A stretch of 64,000 nucleotides of DNA from Hemicordylus capensis (Eukaryota; Chordata; Lepidosauria; Squamata; Cordylidae), in assembly GCF_027244095.1 (NCBI RefSeq), contig NC_069669.1:4862501-4926500 (forward strand). Reading direction: 5' to 3'. The translations under genes and the position numbers were made by a program. The notes beneath the pieces are model-generated. The model did no database searches. It saw only the letters and a program-made list of their open reading frames with translations, and was not told where the DNA came from. Positions within the stretch are counted from its first letter, which is position 1. The number at the start of each line of letters is the position of its first letter. Positions 1 through 39,791 of the stretch are shown piece by piece.

Positions 1-683
1 ATCTGAGAAAACTAGAATGGCAGTGACCTCAGTTGTCTGCCCAGCAACGGGCTATAATGGGCAATGATAAATAAAGCCATGGAACATTTTAAGAGAGAGT
101 CATCTTCTCTAGAGGGAACATCTTGGGTGTCCCAATATGCAGAAGTCCTGAAGGAAGACGCTGCCCACCCGGGTTCTTTCCCCCTTCCTTCAGACAGAGC
201 AAATAGCAGTGGTACAGATCCTGCGGTGGGTGTGAAGGCTTGTTGCTTTGTTTAAGGAGACTTTTTTTTGGCAATAATTCTGAGGCTGCCTCTATGTATC
301 CTTCATATATAGTGGGATCAGCGGCTGGCCATGAGCGAATCTGGATGCCACCTGCAGGCCAGTTGCCATGACTCACAGAAGCACAGCTTTTGGCAGCTCT
401 TTAAGACCCAAGGGACAGGAGTCCTGTTTCTCCTGAAAAGTTTGCAGGAGCTGCTGGAATTGTGATATTGAATGCCCCTGTCAGAAGCCGTTTTAGCAAA
501 GCGTAGCCATGATCTTCTGGCTATATCAATATAGCTCATGAATGCACATATGAAAGCTACAAACAACACACCAACAGGATTTGTACCTGACTCAACAAAA
601 GCTACATAAAACAAAGCAAAGATCAGGAGTCTCATATACTAACCATTTATATGTATTATCTAAAGAACCATGTTCATATATAT
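1..683. other. No gene recognised; upstream or intron of PTX4
   Basis: No exon, RNA gene or known repeat could be supported here. The signal-peptide exon expected upstream of the PTX4 coiled-coil exon was looked for on the + strand and not found, so it probably lies before the window. Confidence 0.4.
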
Positions 684-818
684 CAGGAATTCTCAATGTT
701 GGGTTACCAGATGTTACTGGACTTCAACTCCCATAATCCCCAGCCAAAGGCCACTGGGGCAGGGGATTATGGGAGTTGAAGTCCAATAACATCTGGAGCC
801 CCAACGTTGAAAACCCTA
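684..818. mobile_element. Foldback hAT-like MITE
   Basis: Two long inverted arms carry 'ACTTCAACTCCCATAATCCCC' type sequence and its complement around a short GGCCACTGG centre. The ends read CAGGAATTCTCAA and its inverse. The flanks are AT-repeat, so the 8-bp target duplication (ATATATAT-like) is not informative. Same family as the elements at 44369 and 48254. Confidence 0.7.
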
Positions 819-920
819 TATATATATACTCTTCAAAGTTCAAAGAGGCTTGGAAATATACTGTAAAATCTGATAATCTAGTTCACACAATGTCACAAAG
901 GCTTAACACAACATATCTTT

Positions 921-1215
921 AGGAACATAGGAAGCTGCCATATACTGAGTCAGACCATTGGTCTATCTAGCTCAGTATTGTCTGCACGGACTGGCAGCGG
1001 CTTCTCCAAGGTTGCAGGCAGGAATTTCTCTCAGCCCTATCTTGGAGATGCCAGGGAGGGAACTTGGAACCTTCTGCCTCCACACCCCCTGGGGGCCCCC
1101 AAATCCTCTTTAGTCTGTCCTAGGTGTTGTGGTTCATACCAGGGATTGAAACTGGGACCTTCTGCATGCAAAGCCGGGGTTCTGCCACTAAGATATATAT
1201 GGGCCCATACAAAGT
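921..1215 (-). mobile_element. 5S/tRNA chimeric SINE, tRNA-headed copy
   Basis: Read on the minus strand it has a tRNA-like head (TTGCATGCAGAAGGTCCCAG, B-box-like TTTCAATCCC), the shared body ending GACAATACTGAGCTAGAT, and the CR1-like tail CTTCCTATGTTCCTA. Confidence 0.75.
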
Positions 1216-1415
1216 TGTCGCAAATTGAGTCAGAGCATTAGTCCATCTAACCCAGCGTTGTTAATGATGCTAATTTACATGCATTTGGCACTTGTCCAGA
1301 GTGTTCCAAGTCATGTGTTCACAAATGCCCTCTGTCCCTTCTCCTGTAAGGGCTGTTTGAATGCCTAGCCGCTGTTTTTCCAATTGGCTTCCTTGTCCTT
1401 CTTCTTCCCACCCAG

Positions 1416-4400
1416 TTCCGTCGGTTTCAGGAGGTCACCCTGATGCGCCTCCAGGAGATCGCCGGGAACTACAACATCTCCTACAACATCGACGCCCGGT
1501 TTGAGCACCTGCTAAGCCGGCATGGCACTCTGGAGTCTGCTGCCAACGAGACTCACGCAGCAACAGCCGAGGAGCTGGACCACTTGAAAACCTGGATGCG
1601 GAAACTGCAAAATAAGACCAAGAAGATAGACCTGAGGGTCGTGGCCCTGGAAGAATCCTCACGTGAGAAGATCCGAGAAAGCTCCGCGGAGAAGCAGCAG
1701 CAGAGCGCGCTCCTGTCCAGTTTGACCCAAGAAGCCTCCGACCATAAAGAGGATGCTCAGGCCCTGCGTGCCAGCCAGGCAACCCTGCAGAAAGCCCTGG
1801 AGAGCCTCCAAGATGCCCTGAAAAGCCAGGGCACCAAGCTGGACCAGCTGGAGCAGCTGCTGAAGAGTCCTGTGCAGAATGAGGTCCTCCTGCCCGCCCC
1901 TCTGGCTGCTGCTCATCTCCTGAGCCAGCCTCCCCAAGAGAAGGCCCCAGAGGCCGCTGGTGGACAGAATCCGACCCGGAAGAAGCTGCGGGTCAAGCAT
2001 CAGCAAGGGAAGAAGCTGCAGCAGGAGAGCAGCCGGCTCGTGGCCCAGTCCCAGCGGAGAGGGCTGCAGAGCGGATCCCTGCCGGGGCAGATGGTGCCCC
2101 AGCAGGAGACTGGACCAGAGACTGGGCCATCTCCACCGGAGCCACAGGCGCTCAGGCAGCAGCACTCAGTCATGGACAAAGCCTCGGAGGAGCAGGAGGG
2201 GGCCCAAGTTCCCCGGAAGCCGGGGACAAGTAGGTCACGATGGGTTGGTGCGCTGAAACCGGGTGGGGTGCCTCTGTGTGTGTCCCCCCCAAGAGGGCTG
2301 ACCAGCTGGTGGCTGCTTGGAGGTGTGTTGCACAGAGTTGCCTCGCCACCTGCCAAGGGGAGAGAACTCTTGGGCTTGGAAACGCCCTTGCCAGCATGGC
2401 ACAAAAAGGGAAGAAGAACATGCATTCTCCGTCCCACAGCGATCGTTTCACTCCCTTCTTAGGAACATAAGAAGCTGCCTTCTACCGAGTCAGACTGTTG
2501 GTCCATCTAGCTCAGTATTGTCTACCCAGACTCAGACCGGCAGCAGCTTCTCCAAGCAAGGTTACAGGCAGGAGTCTCTTTCAGACTTACCTCGGAGATG
2601 CCAGGGAGGGAACATGGAACCTAGATGCTCTTCCCAGAGCGGCTCCATCCCCTCGGGGGAATATCTTACCGTGCTCACATTTCTAATCTCCCATTCATAT
2701 GCAAACCAGGGCAGTCTCTGCTTAGCAAAAGGGATTATTCATGCTTACCACAAGACCCACTCTCCTTCCTTCTTAGGAGCATAGGAAGCTGCCTAATACT
2801 GAATCAGAACATTGGTCCATCTTGCTCAGTCTTTTCTACACAGACTGGCAGCAGCTTCTCCAAGGTTGCAGGCAGGAGTCTCTCTCAGCCCTGTCTGGTG
2901 ATGCCAAGGAGGGACCTTGGAACCTTCTGCATGCAAGCAGGCAGGTGCTCTTCCCAGAGTGGCCCCATCCCCTAAGGGCAAGATCTTACATGTAGTCTCC
3001 CAGCCAAATGCAGATCAGGTTTGACCCTGCTTAGCAAAGAGGACAAGTCATGCTTGCTACCACAAGACCAGCTCTCCTACTTTTTCCTGTGGAAAGCAAT
3101 AAGCAGACTGGGTCAAGGAATGCAGAAATCCAATAGAGCTGCCTTATCTTAAGAACATAAGACAAGCTCTGCTGGATCAGGCCCAAGGCTTATCTAGTCC
3201 AGCATACTGCTCAAGGGTGTAGTTATAATTGAGTGGATGGGTTCAGACCGCCCACCCCCAGCTCCTGAGGTCCCCCCAGCTCCACCCCTCCCTATCTTCT
3301 TCATTATCTCCCTAAGTTCAAGGGGTCCCCAGAGAGAGGGGTGAACACAGGCCCCCTCTCCCCTAGCTGTGCCCCGATCCTTCTTCATACAGTGGCCCAC
3401 CAGATGCCTCTGAGAGGCCCACAGGCAAGAGCTGAGGGCATGCCCTCTCTCCTGCTGTTGCTCCCCTGCAACTGATATTTAGGAGCATTTTGCTTCTGAG
3501 GCTAGAGGCGGCTTATATAGCCACCAGACTAGTAGCCGTTGATAGACCTGTCCTCCATGAATTTATCTAAACCCCTCTTAAAGCCCTCCAGGCTGTTGGC
3601 TGTCACCACATCTGGTGGCAGAGAATTCCATAGGTTGTTTATATGTTGTGTGAAAAAAGTCGGTTCCTTTTGTCGGTCCTAAATTCCTTGGCAATCCGTT
3701 TCATGGGATGACCCCTGGTCTAGTGCTATGCGAGAGAAGGAGAAACATTTCCCTCTCGGACCATCTTATGACAAACCATGGGTTTCTGTAGCCCGAGAGC
3801 ATCTTTCCCAGGTTCCTGAGACTGTTTTTAAATGGAGATGTTGCTAATCTGGGGCTTTCTGCATGCAAAACAGGGGCTTGACCCTTCCTGAAGTAAAGTG
3901 GCCATGCGGCTGCTTTGCTGCAGATTTGCAGGATCTGCTTTGCTGCAGGTTGGGTGCTCATTTGTCCCCACACCCATTTCACATCCTCTGGGGCCTTCTG
4001 CCCTCGAAGCGGGAGCGGGGGGACTCTGCCACAGAACCCCTTTATGCCATCATCTCCTGCTGCTTGAACTTGTGAGGATGACCGGACCATCTCTTTCTCC
4101 CTCTCTCTTCTTCCACAGTCTGCAACGTGGGCGCCATGCTGGTCTTCCCCAATGCTTCCACGGAGAACTTTGCCACCTTCAAGCCTGGCTTCCCCACCGG
4201 CCTGCTTGAGCTGAGCCTCTGCAGTTGGGTGAGCACCAACGCCAGCTACCTGGGCACCATCCTATCCTATGCCACCGAGGAGAACGACAACAAACTGGTG
4301 CTGCACGGCCGGGACGCCGCCCCCAGGAATGCCATCCACTTCGTCATCGGCGACCCCGCCTTCCGGGAGCTGCCGGTGGGACGCCTACTGGATGGCCGGT

Positions 4401-4759
4401 GGCACCACATGTGCGTCATCTGGTCTTCCATCCAAGGGCGATACTGGTTCTACGTGGACCGAAGGCTGGCTTCCATGGGCTCCAGGTTCCAGAAGGGCTA
4501 TGAGATCCCCCCCAGGGGGTCTCTCATCCTGGGTCAGGAGCAAGACACGATTGGCGGGGGATTTGAAACGTCGGAAGCGTTTGTGGGGCTCCTTGCCGGC
4601 TTCGCCGTGTGGGATCGCGCCTTGTCGCCGGGGGAAGTCTCCGGCATTGCCACCGGAAAAGGCTTGCCCCGAGGCCCAGTCCTCACGCTGGCCAACATCT
4701 CCGTTCTGAACGGATCCGTGCAGAAGGTGGACTGTACTTGCCTGGAGCACTGTCTGTAA
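1416..4759 (+). CDS. PTX4: Pentraxin 4, C-terminal two exons (partial gene)
   Basis: Secreted long pentraxin; members of the family are soluble pattern-recognition or matrix proteins with an N-terminal coiled coil and a C-terminal pentraxin lectin fold. Two exons are seen: 1416-2229 and 4119-4759. Acceptor CACCCAG|TTC and donor ACAA|GTAGGT bound the first, CCACAG|TCTGC the second, and the phases fit (1 + 2 nt). They give about 484 residues. The first exon is heptad-rich and hydrophilic, with three N-glycosylation sequons (NIS, NET, NKT) and a long Gln/Pro/Lys-rich linker. The second is a roughly 210-residue pentraxin domain with HMCVIWSS, close to the family signature HxCx[ST]Wx[ST] but with Ile at the fifth place, plus the typical cysteines and a C-terminal CTCLEHCL. 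The signal-peptide exon is not in the window. It is followed head-to-tail by CLCN7, as in mammals. The linker looks longer than in human PTX4 (from memory). Identification is by layout and motif recall. Confidence 0.85.
2460..2775 (-). mobile_element. 5S/tRNA chimeric SINE
   Basis: Minus-strand copy with the 5S-like head (GCTAAGCAGAGAC near 2705-2717 in complement, GAATGGGAGA), degenerate tRNA portion, shared body and CR1-like TTCCTA tail. It abuts the next copy at 2776. Confidence 0.75.
2776..3085 (-). mobile_element. 5S/tRNA chimeric SINE
   Basis: Second minus-strand copy directly downstream of the one ending at 2775, with full head, body and tail, ending in the head motif GAGAGCTGGTCTTGTGGTAG (complement). 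Confidence 0.75.
3145..3790 (-). mobile_element. CR1 LINE 3' fragment
   Basis: Minus-strand 3' end of a CR1 element. It starts with the octamer-like tail (TCTTAAGAACATAAGA) and continues through the 'cctgatccagcagggc' stretch into the end of ORF2. It is split by the hAT element at 3212-3376. Confidence 0.75.
3212..3376. mobile_element. hAT MITE of the CAGGGGCGTAGC family, nested in CR1
   Basis: Eroded ends CAAGGGTGTAG and CTAGCTGTGCCCC match the element at 45329. The flanking octamers ATACTGCT and ATCCTTCT agree at 6 of 8 positions, as expected for an old hAT target duplication. Confidence 0.65.
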
Positions 4760-5450
4760 ATCTGCCCAAGGAATGTCCATGTACCCGTGGTTCATAGGCG
4801 ACGAGAATAAGCTCAAGCGACCTCTTCTGGAATACAGCCCCGGCAAAGATCCGGCTGAGGCCACCCTAGACTTGTGCACAGGAGGTGGGGAGACGGGGAC
4901 TCTTCACCCTTGACCTTCCTGCCCCTCTGCGGCGGTTCGGCTCTCTGTCCCAGCATCCCCTGCCTGCAGCATCGACGTGGCATTTCCTTGTCCACCCCTT
5001 GTGTATTGGGGATGGCCGCCAAATAGACGCCAGCTGCAGATGACATTTCCAGACCTGCCATTTTTGTAAGGGATTTTTTTTGTTGTTGTTGTTTAAGGTA
5101 TTATTTAATATGAGGGACTGCAAAGGCCATCCTGGAAAACATGTATGGATCCATTCCCTCCAGCTTGACCCTTGCCCTTCTCTTTCCACTCTTCAGCCCG
5201 TCCCTGGTCGCCTGCTTTGTGTTCCTTAAGCCCACGCCAGCTCCTCCACAAACCCCAAACTGTGATTAACATCCCGCTGTATGGTATGAAGTGTAATACA
5301 TATTGGAGAGACCCATTGTATTCTCTTATTCTGTTCTAAAAAGCAATGTGGTTCTGAGTTGCCCTTGGGAGGCCTGTGGACATCACGCACCTACGGGACA
5401 AAGAAAAGCCCCATTCACACGCCCAGCCCTTTCTCAAGATCTGTGAGAAG
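4760..5450 (+). other. PTX4 3' UTR and spacer
   Basis: Unique-looking sequence after the PTX4 stop. No canonical AATAAA was found; an AATACA at 5295-5300 is a possible weak variant poly(A) signal, so the transcript end is unresolved. Confidence 0.4.
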
Positions 5451-5495
5451 GGCTTGACTCAGCATATGGCAGTGTCCTATGTTCCTAAAGCAGCA
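5450..5495 (+). mobile_element. SINE tail remnant
   Basis: Reads TGACTCAGCATATGGCAGTG and TCCTATGTTCCTA, the 3' end of the 5S/tRNA SINE family. Confidence 0.5.
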
Positions 5496-5496
5496 G

Positions 5497-5665
5497 CCAG
5501 CGTAGGGTAGTGGTTAGAGTGCCGGACTAGGACCGAGGAGACCCGAGTTCAAATCCGCCTTCAGCCACGAGACTTGCTGGGTGACTCTGGGCCAGTCACT
5601 TCTCTCTCAGCCTAACCTACTTCACAGGGTTGTGGTGAGGAGAAACCTAAGTATGTGATGATGGG
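5497..5665 (+). mobile_element. Sauria SINE
   Basis: Begins AGCCAGCGTAGGGTAGTGGT and contains the tRNA-like B box GAGTTCAAATCC, then GGGTGACTCTGGGCCAGTCA and CACAGGGTTGT. These are hallmarks of Sauria SINEs, a squamate tRNA-derived family. Confidence 0.8.
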
Positions 5666-5699
5666 AATAGTGGGAGAGAGAGGTTTCTCCCTCTCATCA

Positions 5700-5900
5700 T
5701 TCATTCTAAAACTCTGGTCACTCAGTGAAATTCTGGCAATGAAACTGATTGCTGGGAGGTGGACAAGAGAAAGGGCTTCTTCACACAATGCAGGATGGAT
5801 GGATGGAACTCATTGCCACAAGATGCAGTGATGGCCACCAGTCCGTCTGGGCAACTGGCTGCCGTCCTTCCTCTTGGCTGCCTCCTGGATCTGCCGGCTT
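5700..5900 (+). mobile_element. CR1 LINE ORF2-end fragment
   Basis: Diverged plus-strand fragment resembling the CR1 ORF2 end: 'tcttcacacaatgca', then 'ggaactcattgccacaagatgcagtgatggccaccag'-like sequence. Confidence 0.5.
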
Positions 5901-6157
5901 TGCTTCCTTAGACTACTCGCCAGGCTGCTCTCTTGCCAAGTCTGCTAGGAAAGAGACGATCACATTCAGCCCTGACCTATGCTAACGGAGTGGTCTCAGG
6001 GGCTGCCTCTAACCAGCTCATGTGTCTGGGAAGAACCTGGTCAGGATGGAACGTCCAGTGACAGGGATGAGCCAGAAGGACCATGACCTTGAGTCACTTG
6101 CTTATTCCATTTATTTACTTATATGCGAATAACTCCCTGGCAGTTGATAGTCAGGCG

Positions 6158-6345
6158 AGGCAGGGCTGTAGCTCGGTGCATGCAGAAGGCCCCGGGTTCA
6201 ATCCCTGGCAGGAGCTCCAGGCAGGGCTGAGAAAGACCCTTCACTCTACTAGAGACAAAGAGTCTGGAGAGCGGCTGCTAGTCGGTGTACTTGACCCTGC
6301 CTCAGGTGGGCCAGTGGTCTGACCCAGTAGAAGGCAACTTCCGAT
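6158..6345 (+). mobile_element. 5S/tRNA SINE, tRNA-headed copy
   Basis: Head GGGCTGTAGCTCGGTGCATG and GGTTCAATCCC, then a diverged body ending GTCTGACCCAGTAGAAGGCA. Confidence 0.7.
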
Positions 6346-6351
6346 GTGTAT

Positions 6352-6530
6352 CATGTATAACTCAGTGGTCGAGTACCTGTTTTGCATGCAGAAGGTCACA
6401 GGTTCAATCTCTGGCAGTATCTCCAGTTCAAAGGATCAGGTGATGGGACAGACCTCCCGCTGCCTGCAACATTGGGCCACGGCTGCCAATCCGAGCAGAG
6501 AATTCTGGGCCAGATGGACACACACTTAAG
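6352..6530 (+). mobile_element. 5S/tRNA SINE, tRNA-headed copy
   Basis: Head AACTCAGTGGTCGAGTACCT with GGTTCAATCTC and a diverged body. Adjacent to the copy at 6158. Confidence 0.6.
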
Positions 6531-6579
6531 AACAGCATGGGTCACCAAGTGGGAGCCCAGTTTTCATTGAAGCAGTGGT

Positions 6580-6960
6580 GCTGGGGAAGGGGGTGTTTGA
6601 TTCCCCCCCTCCCCAACCTGGCGTGGTGCCATTTTCCTGTTTTAAATTGCCCTCCTTCCTGGGAATTGTATTTGTCTGATTAGTGTTACAAGTTAGTGTT
6701 GGGTTACAGTAAGAGTGGGCGTCTTTGTGTGCATGGAGGCAGTTCCATTGCAACCAGGGAAAGTTTATGTGGCTGGCTGGTCCTACCTTCGTCTCTTCAC
6801 AGGCAGACGTTAGGACCAAGCTTAGGATTTGGTTGACATCCAGAAAACTGTCCAGTGAGAAAGTCCCACCGGTAAAGCTCCGGTCCAGTCTAATAAAAGC
6901 AGAAGGGCCTCTGCAGGTGGAAACTTTGGCCAATCAACTTGAAAAGGGATACCTGGACTG
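6580..6960. repeat. Unclassified interspersed repeat, copy 1
   Basis: About 280 bp of this stretch recurs at 8030-8157 plus 8550-8680, including GGACCAAGCTTAGGA and GAGAAAGTCCCAC and ATAAAAGCAGAAGG. Family unknown; an old LTR-type or non-autonomous element is possible. Confidence 0.5.
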
Positions 6961-7317
6961 AGATGCTCTCAGGCTACCCAAACCAATGGTCTGACACGAA
7001 CATTTAAAAGCCTGGCGTGTAAACACAAACAGAGGGTTCAAGCAGGCTTGGAGGTCAGACAGAGAGTTCCTCTGAAGGCAGCCCAGCAAGGAGAACAGAT
7101 AGAGAGCTAGTCACTAGGAAGGCTGGGGACAAGCAGGTTGGCTCTGCCCAAAAGACCTTAAAAAGAGCAAAGTGTCAGGTCTGAGCACCTCCCCTTCGTC
7201 CAGCACCTTCAGGAAGCTTAGTAGCAGAGGGAGCAGCTGGCCAGAGAAAATACTCTGACTTAAAGGAGCCTGATAGTTAAGGGGTTAACTGGTCAGCAAC
7301 AGCGTGGCGGGAGGACC
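6960..7317. other. No feature recognised
   Basis: Low-complexity purine-rich spacer between repeats. No gene or known repeat recognised, although it may extend the unclassified repeat to its left. Confidence 0.3.
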
Positions 7318-7760
7318 AGGAACATAGGAAGCTGCCATAGACTGAGTCAGACCCTTGGTCCATCTATCTCAGTATTGTCTACACAGACTGGCAGCGGCTT
7401 CTCCAAGGTTGCAGGCAGGAATCTCTCTCAGCCTTTTCTTGGAGATGTTGCCAGGGAGGGAACCTGGAACCTTCTGCTCTTCCTAGACTGGCTCCATCCC
7501 CTAAGAGGAATATCTTAAAGTGCTCACACATCAAGTCTCCCATTCAGATGCAACCAGGCAGGGCTGCCCTTAGGGCATGGCAAGCAGGGCGATGGCCCTG
7601 GGCCCCACTGTTTTAACCCCCATTAGAATTAACTGGAAGGGGGCCCCACACTGGCTGATCTGCCTTGGGCCTCACACCCTGCCAGGGCTCTCTAAGGACA
7701 GCCCTGCAACCAAGGCACAAGTTGTAAGGAGGGGATAAGTCGTGCTTGCTACCAGGCCAG
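7318..7760 (-). mobile_element. 5S/tRNA chimeric SINE, interrupted
   Basis: Minus-strand copy with tail TAGGAACATAGGAAGCTGCC side first, shared body, and 5S-like head split by a hAT element at 7559-7706. Confidence 0.75.
7559..7706. mobile_element. hAT MITE nested in a SINE
   Basis: Inverted ends CAGGGCTGCCCTTAGG and CTAAGGACAGCCCTG. The flanks CAACCAGG and CAACCAAG match at 7 of 8 positions. The insertion interrupts the 5S-like head of the surrounding SINE. Confidence 0.8.
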
Positions 7761-7830
7761 GGATGCTGGGAGTTGGAGTTCATCAACATCTGGCAGACTC
7801 CCACCTTAAAAACCACTGAGCTAGACAGTT
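7760..7830. mobile_element. hAT-like MITE fragment
   Basis: Short fragment with CTGGGAGTTGGAGTTCATCA and ACATCTGG, as in the arms of the foldback MITEs. Confidence 0.4.
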
Positions 7831-8029
7831 GCCGCAGAATTCTCAGGACACAACATGCTAAGGTCTTGCCACTAGGGAAGAAGGCTCTGAAAGGAATAAA
7901 GCCAAATAAAATAAAAAAAAGCAGAAGGAAGTGCAGAGCTGGTTCAGCAGCCCTTCTCTCCCCCCCACGCCCCCACCACTCCCCAGCTTGGTGGGAAAAG
8001 AACTGAGCTTGTTCCTGTGATTAATTCCT

Positions 8030-8680
8030 CTGCATTCATTTGGTCTATTATTCAGACTGAGAATTTCTGTGTGTGCTGCGGAGGCAGTTCTATTGTAACC
8101 AGAGAAGGGACTGTTGACTTGGCTGGCTTGTTCTACCTTTGTCTCTTTACAGGCAGATAGAGAGATAAATTTTATTTCAGTCATTGACCAGTAAAAGAGT
8201 ACAGTTACATAGACTCAGAACAAATTTTACAGACAATATAACAAAACTTAGCCATTCTGCAAATAATCTCTTTATTGGTGTTTGCTAATAAAAAAATTTC
8301 AATAAAAGTCATCAGGATATCTAGGAAGGTTTTCCAATAGAGGGGAAATTAATCTTAAACGAAGATCCTTATAGAAAACACAATATAGGATAACATGTGA
8401 AATGGTTTCTATGGCCCCAGTGCCACATGGACACAGTCAGGAGAAAAAAGATATCCCTCCAAACCCGCATTAAGATGCGCTAAAGTAAGGGCACGCCTAA
8501 ATTTCGGCAGAGATACCTCACTTCTGCTGGTTTAAAGTTGAGATTACAAGTTTGGACCAAGCTTAGGAATTTGGGTGGCATCCAAAACTGTCCAATGAGA
8601 AAGTCCCACAGGTAAAGCTCCCGTGCAGTCAGATAAAAGCAGAAGGAACTCTGCAGGTGGGGGCTTCAGCTAATCGGTGT
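8030..8680. repeat. Unclassified repeat, copy 2, interrupted by a LINE
   Basis: Matches copy 1 at 6580-6960 on both sides of a LINE fragment at about 8158-8545: left part 8030-8157 ends TTTACAGGCAG, right part resumes at GGACCAAGCTTAGGAATTTG. Confidence 0.5.
8158..8545 (-). mobile_element. LINE ORF2 C-terminal fragment
   Basis: The minus strand encodes LCPCGTGAIETISHVILYC, a CxC...H...C arrangement typical of the region after reverse transcriptase in several LINEs, followed by a 3' tail near GGTCAATGACTGAAATAAAA. The exact clade is not assigned. Confidence 0.55.
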
Positions 8681-8837
8681 AAAAAGTGACGGGTGGGCTG
8701 GGATTGGCTGAGCCGACAACATTCCAGGGAATAGATAAGAAAGAGGGTCCAAGCAGTAAGGGGGCCCACTTACTCCCAGGTAAACGTGCGTAGGATTGCA
8801 GCCTTCCTTCCAAGTAAGCATGCTTGCCAGTCATGAA

Positions 8838-8945
8838 TTTAGATTGTGAGCCCATTGAGATGGCCAGGGACCCATCTTTATTTATTTCTTCATTTCTCTG
8901 TGTAAACCGCTTTGGGAACTTTTGTTGAAAAGCGGTATATAATTA
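8838..8945 (+). mobile_element. Squamate repeat tail (AAAGCGGTATATAA family)
   Basis: Reads TAGATTGTGAGCCC, CTGTGTAAACCGCTTTGGGA and GAAAAGCGGTATATAA, the 3' end of a repeat that recurs at least ten times in the window on both strands. Probably the tail of a LINE or its SINE. Confidence 0.55.
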
Positions 8946-9294
8946 CTCTTCGTCGTCGGCACGAATCACTCGTTTTAACTCGATCCCAGATCTGGGATAG
9001 TGAGGTGATAAACCAGCCACATCTTTCTGGTTTTCCCTGATCGAGAGGAAACGATAAAAACAACCATAAAGCAAAAAATATATAAGTAGATGCATTACAA
9101 ACAACCACCACCCTGAAACAATAAATAAGTCCAAATGACAAAATCCGATCAACAATTAAAGCAAATTAAAAAAACAACGTGAAAGAAGAGTAACATATAA
9201 AACCCAGAATAAAAATTAAATCACACGCACGTAACAGTTAAAAAAAAGGGGGGGGGGAAATATACGTATGGAAAACAAAAAGGATGAAAAAGGT
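8946..9294. other. CLCN7 upstream spacer, no feature recognised
   Basis: AT-rich stretch with a poly-G run near 9248-9258 just before the GC-rich promoter. Nothing recognised. Confidence 0.3.
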
Positions 9295-9326
9295 GCTCAT
9301 GTGCGGAGCCGGGCAAGAGAGCCGGC

Positions 9327-9345
9327 ACTACAATTCCCATGATGC
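9327..9345 (+). promoter_or_regulatory. ZNF143/THAP11-like promoter site
   Basis: ACTACAATTCCCATGATGC closely follows the conserved promoter motif ACTACAATTCCCA..ATGC bound by ZNF143 and THAP11. It lies 107 bp before the CLCN7 ATG. Confidence 0.6.
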
Positions 9346-9365
9346 TGCAGGGAATGGGCGGGTGG

Positions 9366-9375
9366 GTCACGTGTC
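9366..9375 (+). promoter_or_regulatory. CLEAR-type E-box
   Basis: GTCACGTGTC differs by one base from the CLEAR element GTCACGTGAC recognised by TFEB, TFE3 and MITF. CLCN7 is a known member of the lysosomal CLEAR network, so the site fits the gene. Confidence 0.65.
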
Positions 9376-9390
9376 GCCAGCTGCAGGCGG

Positions 9391-9400
9391 GTCACATGAC
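9391..9400 (+). promoter_or_regulatory. M-box-like palindrome
   Basis: GTCACATGAC, within the 12-bp palindrome GGTCACATGACC at 9390-9401, contains TCACATGA, the M-box favoured by MiT/TFE factors. It lies 15 bp after the CLEAR-type box. Confidence 0.55.
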
Positions 9401-9451
9401 CAGTAACTCGGACCCCCCGGGCTTCTGTCTCCGCGGCGGGTCGGGCCAGCG

Positions 9452-39791
<30,340 letters not shown>

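Larger units (their letters stand above)
2230..4118 (+). other. PTX4 intron between coiled-coil and pentraxin exons
   Basis: The intron opens GTAGGT and closes with a long pyrimidine tract and CCACAG. It is mostly filled by two tandem SINE copies and a CR1 tail carrying a hAT insertion, listed separately. Confidence 0.8.

Noticed and set aside
64-255. Short plus-strand open frame as a candidate PTX4 first exon
   Set aside because: No signal peptide, no suitable donor in phase 0 and no resemblance to the PTX4 N-terminus.
1659-2165. Leucine-rich minus-strand frame within the PTX4 exon
   Set aside because: Antisense shadow of the Gln/Glu/Lys-rich coiled coil.
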